Assembly (NCBI RefSeq): GCF_001638985.1
Contig: NW_017265135.1
Coordinates: 1,479,223 to 1,543,222, forward strand
Reading direction: 5' to 3'
DNA from: Phycomyces blakesleeanus NRRL 1555(-)
Taxonomy: Eukaryota > Mucoromycota > Mucoromycetes > Mucorales > Phycomycetaceae
Length of the DNA stretch: 64,000 nucleotides
The stretch's first letter is position 1, and every line of letters begins with the position of its first letter. Position numbers and translations under genes: made by a program. Below the pieces are notes generated by a model that searched no databases, was not told the DNA's origin, and worked only from the letters and a program-made list of their open reading frames with translations. Below, piece after piece: positions 58,059-64,000 of this stretch.

Positions 58059-60166
58059 ATGATGTGTGATTTATATTCAGAATTCGACCCAGCAAAGTAC
58101 TCCTGTGTAGTAGGGATTGGTAATATACTTCTATGAATATTTTTATACGCAATATTTCTAAGCAAGAAGTATAAAACATCTTTCAACAGACTTTGGAACA
58201 ACTTATTCCGGATGCTCATGTGTTTATGTTAATGATGGTGTGGATGAGATATTTGATATTACAGCATGGTAATGAATTAAATTATTATCATTATTAATAC
58301 TACTAGAAATTGTGTTAATCTAAAGCTTTAATACAATAGGCCAAGACCTGGTGGATCGTCATACGCTAAAGTTCCCACCGCGTGCCTTTATGCGCATGAC
58401 AGCAAGAAGCTAATAGCCTGGGGACACGACGCAATCCGAAAGGCAAATGATGTAAATAACAAAGACATCTTGGTAGAGAGATTCAAGTTGCTTCTTGATT
58501 CGAGAATACCAGCGTCTGTAAAGTTACCGCATGGTCTAAAGCCGCTTGATGGTAATACTCGCAAGAATAAAGTCTTTTTCTCTCTCTAATATTAATGTAT
58601 AGTAATCGCTGACTATCTTACCGAGTTCAATAAATATATTCATGATTGCTTCAAACGTAAATTTGGAGTCATCTATAATAAAGAAAAGTTTAGATATTGT
58701 CTAACAGTCCCTGCCATGTGGGATGACTATGCCAAATCACTTATGCGCGAAGCTGCCATTAGAGCGGATATCGTAACCCGCTTGGATAACCCTAATCGAC
58801 TAGTGCTCACAAGTGAACCTGAAGCTGCTGCTCTTTACTGCGAAAAGAAATCCGAGCAATTTAAGCTTACAGACGGCCAGCGCTTTCTGGTCTGCGATGC
58901 TGGTGGTGGAACAGTTGATTTGATAGTATTTGAAGTCACTCGTACTGCAGGAAAGAAGACCATAAAAGAAGTGACACAGGGTCATGGAAGCTCGTGTGGG
59001 TCGACTTTCCTGGATCAAAATATGCGAGAAGTCTTTAAGAGCCGGTTTGGTGACCTTGCAGAAATTAATAAGCCAACAATTGATATTATGGTGAACCAGT
59101 TTATTACCTCTGCAAAGGTATATCAAAAAAAATTACATGGGTATGGTGGTGCTTCACAATAAACTAACTATCTAAAATAAAATTAGCCTGGATTTGAGAA
59201 TAAAGACAACGAACACTTCATTGTGCCAGCAAAAATAGAGATGGAAGGAAGAGAAATGGAAGAGATTGGAATAGTAAACGGATCACTCTGTGTTACTGTA
59301 AAAGAAATGCGCGAAAAGGTGTTTGACCCGATTGTCAAGGAAATAACTGAGTTAATCCTTCGACAGCTTAATCAGACTGGCGGAAAGATTGACGCCATGT
59401 TCTTGGTGGGAGGGCTTGGACAGTCGATTTTTCTGTACCAATGCCTGACAGAAACATTTGCAGATCGTATAAATTTGATTGCTGTTCCTCAACGTGGCGA
59501 GCTAGCTATTGTGAGAGGTGCAGTGATACTTGGAATGAATCCAGAAATGATTACACACAGAGTATCACGGCGAACATACGGGCGAATTATGGCTGATATT
59601 TTTGATGCATCCAAACACCCAGCAGAAAACAAATATATTGATCCTGCAGGTTACCCAAGATGTAGTAGCTGCTTCAAAGTTTTCATCTATAAAGGAGATA
59701 CTATAAGAACGGATGAATATATCGAATCAAACTTCTCATACTTTTATCCCGGAATACCATGCTTAGGTATTTGATTTATTTTATAAAAATAATACCATTT
59801 GTCTATTACAAGTGTTCAAGTATGCTAACATTTGGATTAGATTTATATGTTTTTGATGGGGATGGTGATCCTCCTATGTTAGTTACTGATCCAGGTTCTC
59901 GCCTGGTAACTAGATGTACTATGGAAAAACCAGTGGTTCCAGGTGCTAAAGCCGGGGATGAAGTCAATATTTGTTCCAGAGTATACTTGGGGCTAACAGA
60001 AATCTGTATGGAGAATACTATATTGGATAAAACATACACATTCACCTCAAGTTTCAAAGACCATGAACTTAAGAGTACGCCTAAAAGCATCCGGGCTTCA
60101 GTCACCCATTCGACAGCCTTTTCAACACATTCTACTCTCCCTTCTCTTTCAAGGAACAGGAGATAG
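58059..60166 (+). CDS. HSPA12-like Hsp70 family protein, 6 exons
   Basis: Exons 58059-58119, 58190-58268, 58340-58551, 58603-59117, 59187-59766 and 59841-60166 give 590 residues. Motifs follow those of the paralog at 18795-21563: GIDFGTTYSGCS, RYCLTVPAMWDDYAKSLMRE, TSEPEAAALYCEKKSEQF, CDAGGGTVDLIVFE, NGSLCVTVKEMREKVFDP, FLVGGLGQSIFLYQ and RVSRRTYGRIM. Introns at GI/DFG, ITAW/P, AK/P and before DLYVFDGDGDP are at the same positions as in the paralog, which has extra ones. The C-terminus is a short Ser/Thr-rich tail (STLPSLSRNRR) without the long Q/P/Y tail. The start could be either of two consecutive ATGs. The protein probably binds ATP; substrate and role are unknown. Confidence 0.87.
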
Positions 60167-61002
60167 TGCAAGCCCAAGTCTTAAAACAATATATATCTGT
60201 ATTCTTTGTTTTTGTAAACAAAATTATATAAACTATTAATACAAATGCATATTAATAAAATAAAATAAATATTACAAGGTAGTATCTATATACACATATA
60301 TATTCTGTTATGACACTCAAAACCATTTATACCCTCACTTTTATAAGAACAGTCAGAAAACTACTCTTAAAATATAAAAGTCAATACTTCTTTATAACCT
60401 ATAGATCAATACCCCTAAAATGAAATAAATAAAATTCAGAGATCATATATACACATATATACTTTATTAAGAAAAAGAAGAAGACTACATATCATTATTT
60501 GATCATTAAGCATTAATAGAGATCTAACTCTTTGTACTATATCATAATCAGGTATTAACAGGGCCGATATTTTATACTGAAAAGAAAGCACCAATTTTTT
60601 TTTTGCCTTTTAAGAACCCTAAGTTTAAGTATTTAAACATATAATATGGACAACTAGATGGGTAGAATCACAAAGGGGTTCCTTCATATTTTGCAACCTT
60701 TAGTGGATAGTACATATTTCATAGTTACAAGCAACATTTACTAATTATCTCTCTTTTTGTTTTATGGATATTTATTTTTACAGAATACAAAACAGTACAT
60801 ATATTATTATGATCCATTTGTATATATATATATATATATATATCCATTAGATTACTCCAAAGTTGATTGTAATAAAAATGACATAAACGCCCTGTCCTTG
60901 TTAATCGCGCTTTAAGCACCCTGCCTTATGTGAGATGTCGGTCCAGAGTAGATCATCTCTAGATGGAACCCACCTTCATTACATGATCATCTCGCTTTCT
61001 TT
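60167..61002. other. AT-rich intergenic region
   Basis: About 840 bp of AT-rich DNA with (TA)n at 60822-60842. It forms the shared 3' flank of the convergent Hsp70-like and microprotein genes. No gene. Confidence 0.5.
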
Positions 61003-61125
61003 TTAATCCAATTGTGCACGGAGATCTTTTGTTAACTTGGAACGTTTGCTAAACAGTGCATTGAGTTTGCCGAGAATGTAAGCCATCAACAGAAGAATCA
61101 AACAAAAGATGGTATTGTTGTCCAT
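61003..61125 (-). CDS. 40-aa single-pass membrane microprotein
   Basis: Intronless, ATG to TAA, 40 residues. The start MDNNT is followed by one strongly hydrophobic segment (IFCLILLLMAYILGKLNALF) and a basic tail (SKRSKLTKDLRAQLD). The layout, a short polar N-terminus, a single transmembrane helix and a Lys/Arg-rich C-terminal side, is typical of small subunits of ER or mitochondrial membrane complexes. The composition is clearly protein-like in an AT-rich neighbourhood. I do not recognise the family and cannot name a complex. An upstream exon is possible but not needed. Confidence 0.6.
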   Translation of the reverse strand: MDNNTIFCLILLLMAYILGKLNALFSKRSKLTKDLRAQLD

Positions 61126-61392
61126 GGTAATTCCTCAAGGACAAGGTAGAATAGCGGAGATATTCTTCTCAGAATATCTATATAAATTAAAGTGCCTAGA
61201 ACACTTTCAAACTTGATATGTATATCGTGGCACTCAATAAATAATGTATGTTATAATACAATAAAGCAATGTGTTCAAATTATGATACGTTTTATTTTGA
61301 TGTAGAATGTATGTAAAATAGCGCAAGACATTTCGAAAAAATACAGTATTTAGATAGGGAAATGCATGTCTTTGTATATAATATAGACTTCC
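61126..61392. other. Short intergenic region
   Basis: 267 bp between the microprotein start and the stop of valyl-tRNA synthetase, both on the minus strand. No other feature. Confidence 0.5.
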
Positions 61393-64000
61393 TTAGATGC
61401 GCAACCAGACAGTGGCCTTGTTGGGAACATCAGCCGAAACACAACCCTCTGGTACCTTGGAGTCCTTGAGGACCTTGACCTCCTTAATACCCTTGCAGAG
61501 GGTGAGGACAGCCAAGTTCTCCTTTTCTAACAAAGAAGCGAGCTTGTCATCCTTAGTCTGGATATATACCTCGCCATCCTTCTTCTTGTTCTGAGAGACA
61601 GCCAAACTACGGATAACCTTAATAACCTCGAACACATTGTCAAAGCTCTTCTCGGCTTCCTCGTTGAAATAGTCTTTGTTCTCAACGGGGTAAGAAGCCT
61701 TGGTGATAGACTTGACCTTGTCTCCGGAACGGCGGACAAGGCGTTGGTAAAGCTCCTCAGTAACAAAGGGTGTGAATGGGTGCATAAGCTTCAATCCAGC
61801 CTCAAGACAGGTATAAAGTGTGTTTTGAGCAGCCAACTTGGCATTGGCAGCAGCAGGGTTGCCAGTTGTATCGGCATCACAGATGGGCTTAATGACTTCA
61901 ATGTAGACATCGCACAGATCGTACAGCCAGAACTGGTATACAGCATCAGTGGCATTCTTGAAACTACGCTCGGCCAATGCCTTGTTGGTTTCAATAGCGG
62001 CGTTGTTGAGTTTGTGGAGAATCCACTTGTCAGTAAGAGACTCATAACCGGTCAAGGTGGTATCGGCAGTAGGGACAAAATCATCTCCAAGCTTCATCAG
62101 GGCGAAGCGAGTAGCGTTCCAGAGCTTGTTACAGAACTTGCGGTAACCCTCAACACGGAGAATATCAAGGTTGATGTCGCGACCACCAGTGGTATAAGCG
62201 CAAAGAGCGAAACGGAGAGCATCAGTACCGCACTCAGGGATACCCTTGGGGAAATCTGCTTTCTATTATAGTCCAAACAATTAAATGATTAGCCATTTTC
62301 TTCTATTATATATATTGTGGAGATATATTTACCTGACCAGCCTTAGCTGTGGCAACTTCCTTGGGATCAAGGTTACCATCAAGCAACTTTTGGTAAAGTC
62401 CATCAAGACTGATACCCTCAATAACATCGACGGGATCAATGACATTACCAAGAGTCTTGGACATCTTGCGGCCATGAGCATCACGAATCATGGCATGGCA
62501 GAAGACCTCCTTAAAGGGAACCTTGCCAGTAAGCTTAATACCCAACATGACCATACGTGCGACCCAGAAGAAGAGAATATCCCAACCGGTCTCGAGGAGC
62601 GAAGAGGGATAGTACTTCTGCATATCATCTGTGTTTTCGGGCCAGCCCATGATGGAGAAAGGCCAGAGACCAGATGAGAACCAAGTATCAAGAACATCGG
62701 GATCCTGTTCCAATGAGAACTTCTTTCCTGGGAAGCGCTTCTCGGCCTCGACCTTGGCAGCAGCCTCATCTTGACCACTAACCCAGAAATGGTTGTCAGA
62801 AGCGTCGTTTTCTTCACCCTCGATGTTGACAAAGTAAACGGGAACGCGGTGACCCCACCACAACTGGCGAGAGATACACCAGTCCTGAATGTTACCCAAC
62901 CAACGGAACCAATCAGCCTCAGAGACCTTGGGAGAAATCTTGAGCTCACCGTCAGTAACAGCCTTCATGGCAGCGGCAGCCATGGGCTTGCAGTTAACCC
63001 ACCACTGGGGCTTCATCAAAGGCTCAATAACATCACCAGACTTGGAGCACACGGGTACAGCCATTGGGTTTTCCTTTACACCAACGAAAAGACCCTTGGC
63101 CTTGAGATCTTCAATAATCTTTGTACGAACGTGGAAACGCTTCATACCAGCGTAGGGACCAGCATTATCGTTAAAGGTACCGTCATCGTTGAGCAAGTTG
63201 ATAAATTCGAGGTTGTGACGCTTGCCGACTTCATAATCGTTGAAATCGTGAGCGGGGGTCATCTTGACAGCACCAGTACCGAAAGACATATCGACAGCAA
63301 TTTCGTCAGTAATGATGGGAATACGACGGTCGATGAAGGGATGCTTTACGAACTTGCCGTGCAAGTGAGTGTAACGAGAATCAGTGGGGTGGACGGCAAT
63401 AGCAGTATCACCAAGCATGGTTTCAATACGGGTAGTAGCAACAACGATACGCTCATTTGATCCTTCAACTTCGTAAGCAAACTCATTGAGAACACCAAAT
63501 TCAAACTTTTCCTTGGGATCGTAGCCAGCAACGTTCATAAGGGTGCGACCAGGAAGTTCTTTGTTGTCAACCTCGAGGTTGGAAAGGGCGGTGTTGAGGT
63601 GCACACACCAGTTGACAAGACGGTTGGCGCGGTAAATAGTACCGTCACGATGGAGACGAACAAAGTTCTCGCGTACAGCATAAGATAATTTCTATAAAGC
63701 GTGTCAGTGGCTATGAGAATCTAAATCAAATAACAGTGGAGTGTATATTTACAGGATCCATGGTGAAAGCAACTCGGCCCCAGTCGTACGAAGCACCAAG
63801 ACGGTAGAACTGCTCGTAAATTCTGTTACCGAATTTCTCCTTCCATTTCCAGACTTCATCAATAAAGGCCTCACGACCCAAGTCATGACGAGTCTTCTTA
63901 TGATCCTTCCAGAGCTTCTTCTCAACTACAGACTGGCAAGAGATACCAGCGTGATCGGTTCCTGGATTGAACAAGACAGTCTTGCCCAACATACGGTTCC
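61393..64000 (-). CDS. VAS1: Valyl-tRNA synthetase, C-terminal part
   Basis: Exons 63753-64000 (continues past the window edge), 62333-63691 and 61393-62262, joined in phase 0 across introns of 61 and 70 nt, give 825 visible codons. Signatures of ValRS are present: [50 protein letters not shown] in the editing domain, [35 protein letters not shown], the KMS loop [14 protein letters not shown], and the helical anticodon-binding region with [15 protein letters not shown]. The KMSKS motif reads KMSKT. It charges tRNA-Val in the cytosol; fungi often make the mitochondrial form from the same gene by an upstream start, which cannot be judged here. The HIGH motif lies outside the window. Codon use is biased, as in highly expressed genes. 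Confidence 0.95.

Overview
The window looks like nuclear DNA of a fungus, most likely an early-diverging Mucoromycota (Mucorales-type) species. Host genes carry many short introns (about 50-270 nt, usually GTAAGT/GTATGT to TAG/CAG), intergenic DNA is very AT-rich with poly(A/T) tracts and (TA)n repeats, and the proteins are fungal: a fungal-specific transcription factor domain, a CAP59-type mannosyltransferase, an Itc1/ACF1-type WAC-DDT-WSD protein and HSPA12-like Hsp70 paralogs. The species call is an inference from gene content. All spliced models were assembled by hand and checked for reading phase.

Layout. 1-972: C-terminal part of a transcription factor. 3410-3619: secreted six-cysteine defensin-like peptide. 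5724-6397: glyoxalase I, 4 exons. 7468-11155: Itc1/ACF1-like chromatin-remodelling subunit, 13 exons. 12330-12401: tRNA-Thr(AGU). 12518-14916: a 1.6-kb foldback repeat followed by a rearranged fragment and an LTR-like sequence, about 115 bp upstream of the tRNA. 15277-16448: unrecognised lineage-type gene. 18000-18307: hidden 45-aa three-exon gene. 18795-21563: HSPA12-like Hsp70 with a Q/P/Y/G-rich tail. 23303-25322: coiled-coil protein. 25657-27199: Vps37-type ESCRT-I subunit with UEV and Mod(r) regions. 29318-31624: CaMK-type kinase, 11 exons. 31894-33166: Coq3. 33671-33805 and 34449-34567: U5 and U6 snRNA genes in tandem. 40877-41353: secreted DPBB (expansin/RlpA-like) protein. 45342-46748: Atp11 F1-ATPase assembly factor. 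47010-47303: CsbD-like stress protein. 47494-48900: GRIP-domain golgin. 49264-50726: CAP59-like mannosyltransferase. 51347-52501: broken Tc1/mariner transposon. About 52502-57141: LINE with an intact 1,261-aa endonuclease/reverse transcriptase. 58059-60166: second HSPA12-like Hsp70. 61003-61125: 40-aa membrane microprotein. 61393-64000: valyl-tRNA synthetase, cut by the right edge.

The host genes are mostly unlinked housekeeping functions: chromatin remodelling, ESCRT and Golgi traffic, ubiquinone and ATP synthase biogenesis, translation, splicing RNAs and methylglyoxal detoxification. The accessory material is the foldback/LTR complex at 12.5-14.9 kb, the Tc1/LINE composite at 51.3-57.1 kb, and several small genes that appear only after splicing or fall below the usual ORF cut-off. 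Long stretches (33.8-40.8 kb apart from U6, and 41.4-45.3 kb) hold little besides low-complexity DNA.
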